A stretch of 64,000 nucleotides of DNA from Flavobacteriaceae bacterium LSUCC0859 (GCA_022239325.1 JAKOGP010000005.1:166041-230040), one strand, 5' to 3'; positions 18,201-26,977 are shown, numbered from the stretch's first letter. A program made the numbers and translations. The notes: generated by a model not told the origin, from the letters alone.

Positions 18201-21200
18201 CAATATTTGAATAAGCAGGACAGTCTTGGCCCTCTATCTCTACCATTCTTCTATAGTGAATGGTGTCACTAGTAGGCGCAGAGGGAATGGTCAGAGACTC
18301 TGAAGTCTGAGTAACGTTTCCTATTAAAACTGGGGTCCATAAATCAGGATCATTTAAACGTGCGGCCTTTTGCCATGTGTAACTTACAGAAGCACCGTCT
18401 GAAACTATTGCACCAGCAGTACTTGAAATTAAAATATTAGTTTCTGTCTCGCAGACAACTCTGGTCCCTGTAATGGTTCCTGCATTAATTTGAGGTACTG
18501 TAATCTGGAGCTCAGCAGAATTTACAGTACAAGATGGGCGCTCCAAGAAATAGGCTTGTCTTATAAAATAAGTGGTTTGAGTAAGGGTACCCGGATTGTA
18601 AACATTTCCTACTGCACCCGCTATATTGGTATAAGTTCCTGTTGGGCTTGTTCTACTGAGCCACTGGTATCTCAGGTTAAAAGTACTGGTATTGGTGCCA
18701 TTTACTACCCGGAGTTCCCCTGGAGCTTCGTTTTCACAAACTGTTGTTGGACCACTATTGGTTAAACTTACCGTACCTGCAGTAATAATTGGCAATACCT
18801 CAATAGTAATGGTATTAGAGGGATTATCATTGGTGCTACAAGCAGTACTCAAGGCCAAGCGTCTGTAATTAGCCGTTTGGGTGATCTGATTAGAGGGTAT
18901 GGTATAGGTGGTATTGGTAGTTCCAGACTGCAGGTCTTCCCAGCTGCCCGTTCCAATTTGTCGCTGCCAGGTGTAAGTAATGCTTTCTGCAGTTCCCCCT
19001 ACCGTAGACGCTGTGCGCGTATTTCCAATAATTACCTCTTCTTCATAGCAAGCGTAGGAAGTGGCAGAAATAGTTCCTGCGTCTATGCCCACAACAGTTA
19101 CCGCTGCCACATCTGAAATGGCCTCACAGCTACTACCATCTATGCTCATTACCCTTCTGTAATAGATAGTTCCCGTAGCAGTAGCAGAATTATCAGGCAG
19201 ATAAGTTTCTCCAGCTGCGCTGGTATCTGTAAGGTTGGTAAAATTAGCTGCATTGTTGATTCTGGAACTCTGCCACTGATAGGTTAGTGTTCCAGACACG
19301 GTGCTAGAATTGGTGGCCGTAGTAATACTTAAAGCAACAGGATCTTCCCCAACACAAATGGTTTGGTTCCCAGAAATGGTTCCCCCAATAAGTTCAGAAG
19401 TCACATTTTTAATCACGATAGTGCTGGTCACGGTATTGCTACAATTAGGAGAGCTTACCAATCTTCTAAACCAGGTTGTTTGGGTGAGGGTATTACTAAA
19501 ATCGTAAGATGGGTTCACTCCACTTTGTATCTGGCTCCAAGTGGCTCCATTGTCTATAGACTGCTCAAATACATAGGTGAGAGTCTCCCCGGCGGTATTA
19601 GGCGTAATAAGCGCAGATCTTAGATTTCCAATGGGGCTAATGTTTACCAGAGGTTCTTCATAACATAACTCTTGATCCCCGTCTATGGCACCTGGGTCTA
19701 ATCCAATGACTGTAAAACGTTGTATGTCTGAGTATTCTGTACAGGTACGCCCTCCTTGGGTAAGGCTGGTGGCTCTTCTGTAGAAAGTAGTCCCTGTTAA
19801 GGTACTAGAAGGGGTGTAGGTTTCTCTATTGGCGTTAGTGGCTGTAATATTGGTAAAATTAGCAGGAATGTTGTCTAAAGACTGCTGCCACTGATACTCT
19901 AATGTACCTGAAAGAGTGGCAGTGTTGGTACTGCTATTTATGGTGAGAGGGCTGGCTGGCTCATTCTGACACACAATTTGTTCTGCACTGCTAAAGGTCC
20001 CCCCATCTATTTCGTCTAAAATAGTAATAACCACAATATTAGAGGTCACTGTATTAGAGGAGCAGGTACCAATAGAGGCTATCCTGCGGTACCTGGTAGT
20101 CTGCGTCAGGGTACCTGGGTCATAGGTAGCGCCATCTCTAGTACCTATGGCATTTACCCAAGGGGTAGTGGTTAAGCCTATTTGCTGTTGCCAGTTATAA
20201 CTTATAGGCTCAGAATTTCCAGAAGTTACTGCTGGTGTCGTTTGGGTAATCACTGTAGGGTCTGCGCCATAACACAACTCTTGGTCTCCTGAAATTTCTC
20301 CTGGGAGTAGCTGCACCACCGTTACCTGAGCTGGCTGCGAATATGAGACACATGAAGAGCCTGTAATTCTGGTAATTCTTCTGTAATAGGTGGTGCCGGT
20401 TTGGGTATTGGAAGGGGTATAATTTTGTCCATTCCCTGAAATAAGAGAATAGGTGCTAGAATCTGTACCTGGAGCTGTAGTTGAAGACTGCCACTGATAA
20501 GTTAAATTAGCACCTCCTGTAGCGCTGCCTAATGTTATGGTGAGCTCTGTAACAGGCTGTCCATAACACAGGGTTTGGGTAGGGGTGTCCATGGTGCCAC
20601 CATCTACGTCTACTACCGTTACAGAAACTACAGAACTAATTGCTGTACAGGTTTGAGTGTTGCTCGGAATGGTATTGTGCATGGTGAGCCTTCTGTAATA
20701 CAAGGTCCCCTGCGTAGATGTGTCAGGGATATAATTAGTAGCCGTGCTCACTCCTGTTGTAATATTGGTGAAATCTGAGGGAATATTAGTTGCAGAGGAC
20801 TGCCACTGGAAATTCACTCCAGCTCCAGAAGCCCCACTAACAGTGAGATCTGACAAAGGTGTAGCACCCACACAAACCGTCTGATTACCCACAGCTGTAC
20901 CTCCTTGTAGCTCAGAAAGCACTTTAATTTCCACGGAAGTGGTCGTAGCGGTTTGGCTGCATGTGATGGTTCCACTCACAGAAGCAGAACGCCTAAATAA
21001 AGTAGTAGTGGTAAGCGCACCTACGTTGTATGTAGTACTACTCACATTGGTAGCTATGGTAGTCCATGTGCCGCCCGCATTAATGGATTGCTCCCAGGTG
21101 TATGCTATTTCTGCACCTCCTGCTGTAGCGTCTGCAACAGAACCTATGGTGCCTCCGTCTCCGCCATAACAAACCGTCTTGGCGCCGTCTATGCTTCCTG

Positions 21201-24200
21201 GAGTTACGCTCACTACGCTTACCTCAAACTCTCCACTGATGGCCTCGCAGTTGCTGCCGTTTTTAATAATTCTTCTGTAATAGGTAGTCCCTGCAGTAGC
21301 TGCTGGGGCATACGTAGCATTGGTAGCCCCTGAAATGTCCGTAAAACCAGTGCCCGTCTGGCTAGAACTTTGCCACTGATAGTTGGTGCTGCCGCTGCTG
21401 TTCTCTACTACCAAAGGCGTTACCGTACCCCCTACGCATAGCGTCTGAGTGGCTGTAGCGCTACTTGGGGTACCACCCTCAAGCTCTGCCAATACAGTTT
21501 TTACAATAATATTTGAGGTCTGGGTAGCAGTACAGCTGTTGGTACTTACAATTCTTCTATAGCTCGTGGTCTGGGTCAGTTGTCCTGGGTTGTAGGTAGC
21601 GCCATCGTTGGTCCCAGTAGCTAAAGTCCATGTAGTACCTGAAGTACCTATACGCTGCTCCCAGCGGTAGGTGATGGTCATAGAAGGGCCACCCGAAGTC
21701 CTAGCAGGTTCTGAAGGAGAAGAAATAGTAGAGGCCGTAGCGTTATAGCAAAGCGTCTCAGCTGCTTCAATAGTTCCTGGGAAAAGCTGCTGTACCGTTA
21801 CCGCTGCAGCGTCTGAGTAGGCCACACAGCTAGAGCCTGGCACAGAGGTAATTCTTCGGTAGTAGGTAGTGCCCGTTTGTGTGTTTGAAGGAATTAAAGT
21901 GGCAGATGCCTCATTTGGCACTATAGTAAAGGTACTAGAGTCTGTAGCAGAACTTGTAGACTGCTGCCACTGATAGCTGAGGCCAGAAAGACCACTACCA
22001 GAGCCTGTAATTTGTATCTCTTGTGGCGTACTGTTGTAGCATAGAGTTTGGGTGGGGGTTACCACACTACCACCTACTACATCTACTACCGTTACTGAAA
22101 CCACGCTACTTGGCGTTACACAAGCGCTTGCTGCCGTAGATCGTATGAGTCTTCTATAGTACAAGGTGCCAGAAACACTCGTAGAAGGTGTATAACTCGC
22201 GAAAGTGGCCCCCGAGATGTCTGTATAATCTACAGGGTTATCATTGGCGGCAGACTGCCACTGATAACTCACTCCACTACTCGGTGAGGCACCACTTACT
22301 GTTAGATCTATAATGCCTGTAGTAGTTCCTGTACAAAGGGTCTGGCTGCCTGCAGCCGTTCCTCCATTAAGCTCTGGGGTTACAGTCACTTCTACCGCAT
22401 TGGTAGTCACGGTAGCCGTACAGCTAGTAGCATTGGCCTGTCTTCTAAAAGAAGTCGTTTGGGTAATAGTCCCTACACTAAGCGTGGTACTGCTGTTTCC
22501 AGTCCTAGTACTATTGGTCCAAGGTCCTGAACCTATCTTTTCTTGCCAAACGTAATTTATAGTTAAACTTCCTGCTGTAGCGTCTGCAACAGAACCTAGG
22601 GTACCTCCGTCTCCGCCATAACAAACCGTCTTGGCGCCGTCTATGCTTCCTGGAGTTACGCTCACTACGCTTACCTCAAACTCTCCACTGATAGCCTCGC
22701 AGTTGCTGCCGTTTTTAATAATTCTTCTGTAATAGGTAGTCCCTGCAGTAGCTGCTGGGGTATACGTAGCATTGGTAGCCCCTGAAATGTCCGTAAAACC
22801 AGTGCCCGTCTGGCTAGAACTTTGCCACTGATAGTTGGTGCTGCCGCTGCTGTTCTCTACTACCAAAGGCGTTACCGTACCCCCTACGCATAGCGTCTGA
22901 GTGGCTGTAGCGCTACTTGGGGTACCACCCTCAAGCTCTGCCAATACAGTTTTTACAATAATATTTGAGGTCTGGGTAGCAGTACAGCTGTTGGTACTTA
23001 CAATTCTTCTATAGCTCGTGGTCTGGGTCAGTTGTCCTGGGTTGTAGGTAGCACCATCGTTGGTCCCAGTAGCTAAAGTCCATGTAGTACCTGAAGTACC
23101 TATACGCTGTTGCCACTCATAAGTAATGGTCAATCCTGAACTACCGGAGGCTACTGCTGGGGTAGATTGTGATATTAGGGTCCCATTGGCATTGTAACAT
23201 AAAGTCTCGTCTCCGCTAATAACTCCAGGACTCAAATCAGTCACAATCACAGAGGCGGCGTCTGAATAGGCCACACAGCTAGAGCCTGGCACAGAGGTAA
23301 TTCTTCGGTAGTAGGTAGTACCCGTTTGCGTATTTGAAGGGGTGAAAGAGGCTGCGGCCTCTCCAGCAATCAGGCTAAAACTAGAAGAATTGGTGTTACT
23401 GGTAGACTGCTGCCACTGATACACCTCTCCTGGTACTGGAGTAGTTCCAGTAATTTGTATGTCTGCTACAGCACCTCCACTACAAAGGGTTTGGGTAGGG
23501 GTAACTACCGAACCACCTACAATATCTACAACAGTTACAGAAACAATAGAACTTGGAATTTCACAGCTTTGGCCACCACTACTAACAATGGTAAGCCTTC
23601 TGTAATAGGTGGTTCCAGTACTATTGGTCAGAGGCGCAAAACGCTCGTTAAAGGCGTTGCTATTGTCAGTAATATTAGAGAACGTATTGGTAGCTACACT
23701 ACTAGAGGACTGCCACTGATAAGATAGGGTTCCACCGCTGTTGGTGGCACCACTAACCGTTAAATCTAAAGGGGTTTCTCCCACACAAACCGTCTGAGTC
23801 CCAGAAGCCGTTCCAGCTACTAGCTCTGGGATAACGCTAATAGTCACGACATTCGTGGTTTTAGAGGTGGTACAAGTAGGACTACTCGACCACCTTCTAA
23901 ATTGGGTGGTTTGGGTCACTTGCCCAGTTACATAATTGGAATCGGAAGCCCCGGGAATAATAGCCCAATTGGCCCCAGAGTCTATGGATTGCTCCCAGGA
24001 GTAGCTGGGTATTTCTCCACTCGCATCGGCGGCAGCCACATTAGTAATAGTAATTGCAGAAGTGTCATGGCAAACTGTTTGCTCCCCGCCTATGGTTCCT
24101 GGTGTAAGCCCAACTACCAGTAGCAGCGACTCTGAAGAAGTAGCAGTACAAATGGCCTCCCCGTTTTGTACGTTAGTTATTCTTCTAAAGTAAATTTCAC

Positions 24201-26670
24201 CTGCTGCAGTAGGCACCGTAGGGGAAAAGGTAGCAGAGGTAATCCCTGGAAGATCTGTAAAATTGGTATTATCCCCCACCGAGCGCTGCCACTGATAGCT
24301 CACTACACCACCGCTTGGAGCGGCAGCATTTACACTGAGCATAGTAGGAGTATCTCCCAAGCAAATTGTTTGGCTCACAGAACCCGCAGCCATGGTGCCC
24401 CCAGTAACTGCAGGGGCCACAGTTACTTCTATAATATTGGTAGTTACAGAGCTGGTACAAGCTAAAGTGCTGGCTTGTCTTCTGTAGTAGGTGGTTTGGG
24501 TTAGTGGGGTTGTTTCCTGATAGGTAGTATTACTATTAGTACCCGAAGCGGCACTCCATGGTCCTGAAATGGAATTGGCGCTCTGCCACAAATATGTGAT
24601 GGCGTCTCCGTTTGCATTGGCGTCTGTGGTACTTAAAAACTGTGCGGGAGTTTCTCCGCTGCAAATGCTTTGATCTCCAGAAATTTCTCCTGGACTTACA
24701 CTTTTAATATAAATAGTAGTCACAGAGCTGGTGGCTGTACAGGCTACCCCATTCGTGGTTTGTGTGATGTTTCTTCTGTAATAGTGGGTGCCCACAGCGG
24801 TTTCTGTTGGGCTTAATCTTTGTCCCGTCTGACCAGAAATATTAGCAAAAGTATTTCCATCCGAGCTGTACTGCCACTGGTAAGATAGAGTGCCAGAGCT
24901 GCTGTCTCCATTAACAATCAGCTCAGGTATAGGAGTGCCAAAACATAAGGTAGCACTCACTGTAGCCATGCTACCTCCAGTAACTGAACTCAGTAAAGTT
25001 TTTAATATCGTATTGGAAGTTCTAGTGATTACTCCAGACTGTATGCTTGCCACCCTTCTGTAATAGGTGCTTTGTGTAATCGCATTTGAAAAAGAGAAGG
25101 TGGGTTGAGCACCCACAACAGTGCTCCAAGTGCTGTTATCGGTAGAAGATTCCCAAGTGTAGCTAATTGGATTTCCTGCGTTAGGCGGGCTTAAACTGGC
25201 ATTCACACTCCCAATGGCGGTTAGATCTGAAGCAATATGATCTGCACAAACCGATTGGTCTCCTGAAATACTTCCGGGGTTTAGCATATACACCGTAACA
25301 TCTGCCACAGAACTTTCTTGCTCACAAATCACATCTCCATTAGTTAGAGTACTAATGGCTTTAAAATAAAGGGTTCCTGTTACTGAACCTGAAGGCTGAT
25401 ATGTATTTCCAGTAGCTCCAGAAATATTTGTAAAGTTAATATTATCCGTACTACTTTGCCATTGATAGGTTAAGGTTCCTGAAACATTCCCGCTATTACT
25501 TGTAGAAGAAACCGTTAAACTAGCTGGTGTGTTCCCTAAATAGACCAGCTGGGTACTGGGCGTAATGGTACCCCCGTCTAAAGGTCCAAAAACAGTTTTA
25601 GTTACAACATTAGAACTCTTAGTTACGGTACAAGAGGTAGAAAAAGCAATTCTTCTATATTGGGTGGTTTGAGTAAGCGTATTGGTCCCAAAACTAAGTG
25701 TAGGTCCGTTGGTGCTGGGCGCATTAGTCCAACTCACCCCGTCTAAAGATTGCTCCCAATCATAGGTAACCACTTCTCCGGCTACAGAAGCGTCTCGAAC
25801 AGAACCTATAGCGTTGGGGATAGCGTCATAACAGAGCTCTTCGTTTCCTGAAATTTCACCTGCATCTAGGGTTTTCACCAATATAGAAACGCTACTACTA
25901 TAATCTTCACAGCTTAGGCCGTTGGCCGATTCTGTGATTTTTCTCCGGTAATAGGTGGTACCTATGGCATTGGTCAAAGGCTGATACTCGGCCCCAGTGG
26001 CTGTACTAATATCTGTGAAATTTATGTTGTTCACAGAGGACTGCCATTGGTATGTGAGGGTATTGGAGGTAGTACTAGAGGTGGTCCCCCCACTTACGGT
26101 GAGTATTGCTGCAGTCTCGTTTAAACAGTAGGTAGCAGTGGCGCTCAATGTTCCACCAGAAACATTCATAGGAGCTGCAGCAGAGCTAATAGGCATAAAC
26201 TCATAGCCATCTGAAAGTCCATTAATAGTGGCTGTTCCTTCTTTATAGGTTAAACTCCCCGATAAATTGGCAGAGGCTGCCACTACGGCAAGCCCACTAA
26301 TACTTATGCTGTCTATGGTGGCTGTGGCGGTACCACTTAGGGTAATAATAATTTGACGATTGTTGGGCGCGGCATCTATAGCAGCGTCTACCAAAGTGAG
26401 GTCCGAACCCGTCTTACTTGCTGTAACTGTTCCAGAAAAAGTGAAGTTAGCAGGTAGTTCTAAATAGAATGTGCCTTGGCCTATGTCGTCTGTATTGTTT
26501 TCACTAATAGTAAAAGTATAAGGAATACTAGTTTGGGTGGAAGAAAATGAAGTACATGCTTCTACGGTAACAGCCGCATGAGAACTAGCGGTTACTTGAG
26601 CCAAAGACTGATTTGCAAACAAATACAATCCAAGGCTAATTAGGGAGAGAAGCAGGCTTTTTAATTTCAT
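9247..26670 (-). CDS. Giant SprB-like adhesin with T9SS type-B C-terminal domain
   Basis: I start at the ATG at 26670 (MKLKSLLLSLISLGLYLFAN, signal peptide ending SLAQ) rather than at an upstream GTG, giving about 5,807 residues. After an N-terminal domain there is a long alternation of two roughly 90-residue modules. One carries LTYQWQSS..F..I.GAT..Y.P....TTYYRR..; the other carries PGEISGDQ.LCY....Y.WEQSID.G..W...LTQTT.FRR. Each has conserved cysteines. Further on come SprB-type repeats (CFGVNDGTITV, SCNGVADGAIRV), a Thr-rich linker (about 10,490-10,600), a PKD domain (WDFGDGS) and the terminal PSAFTPNADGINDVFEPKY type-B sorting domain. SprB-like proteins move along or display on the outer surface and mediate gliding or adhesion. 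It forms a unit with the PorP/SprF gene. Internal near-identical repeats are listed separately. Confidence 0.9.
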   Translation of the reverse strand: MKLKSLLLSLISLGLYLFANQSLAQVTASSHAAVTVEACTSFSSTQTSIPYTFTISENNTDDIGQGTFYLELPANFTFSGTVTASKTGSDLTLVDAAIDAAPNNRQIIITLSGTATATIDSISISGLAVVAASANLSGSLTYKEGTATINGLSDGYEFMPISSAAAPMNVSGGTLSATATYCLNETAAILTVSGGTTSSTTSNTLTYQWQSSVNNINFTDISTATGAEYQPLTNAIGTTYYRRKITESANGLSCEDYSSSVSILVKTLDAGEISGNEELCYDAIPNAIGSVRDASVAGEVVTYDWEQSLDGVSWTNAPSTNGPTLSFGTNTLTQTTQYRRIAFSTSCTVTKSSNVVTKTVFGPLDGGTITPSTQLVYLGNTPASLTVSSTSNSGNVSGTLTYQWQSSTDNINFTNISGATGNTYQPSGSVTGTLYFKAISTLTNGDVICEQESSVADVTVYMLNPGSISGDQSVCADHIASDLTAIGSVNASLSPPNAGNPISYTWESSTDNSTWSTVVGAQPTFSFSNAITQSTYYRRVASIQSGVITRTSNTILKTLLSSVTGGSMATVSATLCFGTPIPELIVNGDSSSGTLSYQWQYSSDGNTFANISGQTGQRLSPTETAVGTHYYRRNITQTTNGVACTATSSVTTIYIKSVSPGEISGDQSICSGETPAQFLSTTDANANGDAITYLWQSANSISGPWSAASGTNSNTTYQETTPLTQTTYYRRQASTLACTSSVTTNIIEVTVAPAVTGGTMAAGSVSQTICLGDTPTMLSVNAAAPSGGVVSYQWQRSVGDNTNFTDLPGITSATFSPTVPTAAGEIYFRRITNVQNGEAICTATSSESLLLVVGLTPGTIGGEQTVCHDTSAITITNVAAADASGEIPSYSWEQSIDSGANWAIIPGASDSNYVTGQVTQTTQFRRWSSSPTCTTSKTTNVVTISVIPELVAGTASGTQTVCVGETPLDLTVSGATNSGGTLSYQWQSSSSVATNTFSNITDNSNAFNERFAPLTNSTGTTYYRRLTIVSSGGQSCEIPSSIVSVTVVDIVGGSVVTPTQTLCSGGAVADIQITGTTPVPGEVYQWQQSTSNTNSSSFSLIAGEAAASFTPSNTQTGTTYYRRITSVPGSSCVAYSDAASVIVTDLSPGVISGDETLCYNANGTLISQSTPAVASGSSGLTITYEWQQRIGTSGTTWTLATGTNDGATYNPGQLTQTTSYRRIVSTNSCTATQTSNIIVKTVLAELEGGTPSSATATQTLCVGGTVTPLVVENSSGSTNYQWQSSSQTGTGFTDISGATNATYTPAATAGTTYYRRIIKNGSNCEAISGEFEVSVVSVTPGSIDGAKTVCYGGDGGTLGSVADATAGSLTINYVWQEKIGSGPWTNSTRTGNSSTTLSVGTITQTTSFRRQANATSCTATVTTNAVEVTVTPELNGGTAAGSQTLCTGTTTGIIDLTVSGASPSSGVSYQWQSAANDNPVDYTDISGATFASYTPSTSVSGTLYYRRLIRSTAASACVTPSSVVSVTVVDVVGGSVVTPTQTLCYNSTPQEIQITGSGSGLSGLSYQWQQSTSSATDSSTFTIVPNEASATLIPSNTQTGTTYYRRITSVPGSSCVAYSDAAAVTVQQLFPGTIEAAETLCYNATASTISSPSEPARTSGGPSMTITYRWEQRIGTSGTTWTLATGTNDGATYNPGQLTQTTSYRRIVSTNSCTATQTSNIIVKTVLAELEGGTPSSATATQTLCVGGTVTPLVVENSSGSTNYQWQSSSQTGTGFTDISGATNATYAPAATAGTTYYRRIIKNGSNCEAISGEFEVSVVSVTPGSIDGAKTVCYGGDGGTIGSVADATAGGAEIAYTWEQSINAGGTWTTIATNVSSTTYNVGALTTTTLFRRSASVSGTITCSQTATTTSVEIKVLSELQGGTAVGNQTVCVGATPLSDLTVSGASGAGVNFQWQSSATNIPSDFTNITTGVSTATNYIPDTSTQGTLYYRRLTMHNTIPSNTQTCTAISSVVSVTVVDVDGGTMDTPTQTLCYGQPVTELTITLGSATGGANLTYQWQSSTTAPGTDSSTYSLISGNGQNYTPSNTQTGTTYYRRITRITGSSCVSYSQPAQVTVVQLLPGEISGDQELCYGADPTVITQTTPAVTSGNSEPISYNWQQQIGLTTTPWVNAIGTRDGATYDPGTLTQTTRYRRIASIGTCSSNTVTSNIVVITILDEIDGGTFSSAEQIVCQNEPASPLTINSSTNTATLSGTLEYQWQQSLDNIPANFTNITATNANRETYTPSSTLTGTTFYRRATSLTQGGRTCTEYSDIQRFTVIGLDPGAIDGDQELCYEEPLVNISPIGNLRSALITPNTAGETLTYVFEQSIDNGATWSQIQSGVNPSYDFSNTLTQTTWFRRLVSSPNCSNTVTSTIVIKNVTSELIGGTISGNQTICVGEDPVALSITTATNSSTVSGTLTYQWQSSRINNAANFTNLTDTSAAGETYLPDNSATATGTIYYRRVMSIDGSSCEAISDVAAVTVVGIDAGTISATSYACYEEEVIIGNTRTASTVGGTAESITYTWQRQIGTGSWEDLQSGTTNTTYTIPSNQITQTANYRRLALSTACSTNDNPSNTITIEVLPIITAGTVSLTNSGPTTVCENEAPGELRVVNGTNTSTFNLRYQWLSRTSPTGTYTNIAGAVGNVYNPGTLTQTTYFIRQAYFLERPSCTVNSAELQITVPQINAGTITGTRVVCETETNILISSTAGAIVSDGASVSYTWQKAARLNDPDLWTPVLIGNVTQTSESLTIPSAPTSDTIHYRRMVEIEGQDCPAYSNIVTLKMNRFSANSRIRFDGFGAENIQLCGDQSIPALGFTGSQGGTGSISYSWEISPDNTSNWQTMTPTTQGISSQDIEEKIIAMGTGFQKDYFFRRTTTSVLDGTTCTSVSNIASALYGSENLTVNPGSINIYLSEANNSLTEQVICSGGTPGTFSGTVASAFINNVSPTTELTINYSWYSSNSENGLYRSLGVNTQNYTPAATITQTTYFRRYVSVADPYDECFYMSANTLAIIVPQSRSITSANKQTIVCAGDELGRLVTVGSIPPIERGALSFKWYKKGKSDSAFSLISGQTGETLAPDPILETTTFRRETTVTITGTDSPTCNTGPFTADYTITVNHAEPGEIIYNGTLRAGTTDIIDVCYGTEHEGFNSNGANDWDVYGTPVFEWYTSPDGINYSSTNILTETYPATTITETTWIKRRISSVYTYTINTDVVTSTCTGVSTDTSFSNIFKINVLPQVEIPRLTSTVNSQVCATNLSPGSITISNMYSPTSDGVVYQWFASSNKTVWTSIKDPLDPTEIYGGETYQLPQLLQNTYFKVKASVLSDTLCTYESDVFEVEVINITPGEIAFTTPTAQEHYYQTCGAATPLLTITAKSGLNHSVYPNTSSYTVTWQSKPKDGVSTFTDLTFDSQLSSTQSNTLLASNITSSIYIRKKIQVLNDAGDVICEDFTNSVLIDYVPEPTVNIPDPSIYVIDPSCFNGTDGSITISPTAIVGGTPTDRPQRVQLTVSGTYSTTATFRTTVAGSNYDFTATVSNTSIESITASITAVLTNALSNTLEITSVGNLITLEAKDPTQDFSINTSILNNTESVFTLEYLDTRALANSYSWRKLEGDSGNLTDTSFVDPGTLNLTNLAAGRYELTVTNNLDCTAVTVSPTFNLINPNPIVAGTLTSSLGDLVCEGATPLLSVPNLTLPPNPIYIWQQSLDGDNANPVWTTIKTAGVTVTTATYSVTGTITQTTWFRRGINSNLAAGVNCAPDYSYTPALKIDVNLATPGSIQYNGNSDNGRIEICYNEQPASFLDGSTAYTVSGAVSFEWYKKEVGGNWSLIPGATEVNYQPQPLTKTTQFRRKVLSNITVGTVTLTCDDSDEEDNFSNSFTVVVKEEMPKPAIVSSVNTVCASDLSRGTLSLTNATDIALLSDNTEQVWESSTDSTTWSAIADGNGGFEDSNTYRLPALFQETYYRLKLSYVATGTNSPSCTIYSDPITIKVVNIEPGTIVFKENPVVENVLNTCVSLDSPIVIGAASAATEAKVPGYESSFESFWETKNTTGGNWGLLSLSGNYSGSVNNQVLNITNSMPNSIYVRRGIRQEISPGIFCTEYSNVLLINVLDAPTLNIPTPRDLVTDPTCPGGADGAIEVPAAAVLGGSQTAQAQRVNITLSGTYTRSGTYTPSGRYEVTINSNTYSYTATASNTTLASLTASLTAALTPGPSIQVVHVGSVITLTASDTGVPFTISTNISSRTTDTRMSVEYVRPALNTNSFSWVKLEGATGDQVDNTVTLSNTLRIENLDAGRYEFTATNNTTCASVSQRFEVLDKVLVPGTISASTNEVLCVDHSGFTLTVTGDSSFSNQEYLWEQSSDNLTWSQVMSGTSSVTTASLSIGTQSNTTFYRRGVRLDNGGTPCTTAYAYTAPIEMIVNKVSPGSVNTEELIVCAGSNPSIPISQTAAANNQSRGAMTYFWEALPSGASVWTTVSGATAENLTFSTPLNETTAFRRITTNTINGIACNSIPSNVVTITTVTPTTFDNAAILTRVENVSCNGVADGAIRVELTDFVSSHPSPTFEWQKRGDGGFRQNTMQATGLTPGDYKLSISTYTNTIEGVVVPVCIQSSDWFTITEPAALSLTLSATCDGLLTATGTGGLENYIYTLTSTNTPPVTIAAIDGSAHTFPNLIKGATYTVTLSENGLRTCSPISQQIVMPIELDIDESKLSSTDATCFGVNDGTITVADDFVVGGSGRYTFEWKGPAGVTYFTRDLNNLGPGQYELTVTDALGCSDTAIIEVGSVSELSIVRSQLTNAVLSCNGDTDAAIEVQFSADPNADLQIVWTNNNGTAVTASVTNNNNTTSISGLGAGVYRLTISDLNSSDGACKIEETYTISEPEAFNATPIGETESPACFSSNGGTASFRVTGGTPPYKYSIDNGAQISFGTSSVTAITKSITGIQEGTHTISFTDANNCAVVVIPNIVVTIPEEIEISEPTITEIPCGGFGSIAVTVSGGSGNYSYQWTGPGINRVTTQPSLNVTEGGSYTLLVTDANRCTKTINISIDPPAAPFEVIGTVDQSSCSVNAADASISLSVSNGVSPNVVWEKWELKSAAGGTVSTTTSTCTVDCYEWANLNRPGDLLLTGLTPGEYRATITDSSEEAGACNTVVKNFTIGAAPLDIFNTKVTPPTCEIETGSFAFRLKHTNALKFFLNGNEVSIANGQLKYNNTTQQYRIPELTGGSYLLRIIEQIPLTGTQTGTTNGCEIFENFTLGAFEPISYLGETDLVLDVCDPSNQAFPNTALVSGGTPFVNAAQEPYYIYRWTGLASGVPLTGTGSTTTGTATPTTGTASATTASATTDSALGFVSFISTEAVPLNPGKYSLVIEDAEGCLSDPIEFLIEANIKPISVTVNTQELSCGIDPSDGAFSIAIEGGAAPYNIIWEREIPGNAQDPNPSYELVGTNLLAINNLAAGRYRLKIGSSLVNCANSQATNFTGFYTLSPAETIQILDGPFLSRSLCIGEPGTLNIKVFDRDSDDFSFYYQGSLVSSNFIGDDTYEVTIDQPVEDGILNVINEQGCGVSVAITTGVGEPEFSYSSTNYDQSGIIAANEEVTFTNSSLDLYTKMTWDFGDGSDILEVTAENAATTDIVHKYRTPGTFTVAMRFYNALGCYKETTQELIVGRGYLVIFPSAFTPNADGINDVFEPKYTGIKSFKLDIYDMWGNLVFTTTVEELPVATGWGWDGNQITGIPYAAKNFRFSFTAITHDDKEYTTNGEAILLR
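21119..21657 (-). repeat. 539-bp direct repeat inside the giant adhesin gene, copy 1
   Basis: This stretch matches 22571-23109 almost base for base (only a few substitutions seen, for example CATACG against TATACG), at an offset of 1,452 bp, exactly 484 codons. Sequence identity drops sharply at both ends. It is a recent in-frame duplication or gene-conversion tract. Confidence 0.85.
22571..23109 (-). repeat. 539-bp direct repeat inside the giant adhesin gene, copy 2
   Basis: Second copy of the tract at 21119-21657. A further matching block of about 80 bp follows each copy (about 21811 and 23260, offset 1,449), so the duplicated unit is about 1.45 kb with diverged inserts between the conserved blocks. 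Unequal crossing-over here would lengthen or shorten the protein by 484 residues. Confidence 0.85.
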
Positions 26671-26977
26671 AAACAAACAAAAAGCACCATTAAGGCTTTT
26701 TTGCACAATAGGTTAGGTTACTTTAATCAGTAAAAATAGACTTATTAACTATAAACAAAAAACATTCTTTCATTTTTTTGTCTCATAAACGCTTGTTGAG
26801 ACTGAATTTAAATTGCATCAGAAGTAAAAAAAAATCAATGAAACTAAAGTTATTAACAATTATGACACACCCGTATTTATTCAGATCCAAAACTTAAATA
26901 ACGCACCTAAATTAATTTTATTTTAAAATAATTAATTTTACCTGTCCAAATTAAAATTAACCTACTTAACAAAACAG

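Noticed and set aside
9600..24500. Many plus-strand open frames of 60-200 codons opposite the giant adhesin gene
   Set aside because: They are shadow frames of the repetitive minus-strand gene, with odd compositions, no start signals and no family resemblance.
26909..26940. AT-rich near-palindrome upstream of the frameshifted secreted-protein gene
   Set aside because: It consists only of A/T-tract sequence and is off register by one base, so it is easily explained by base composition.
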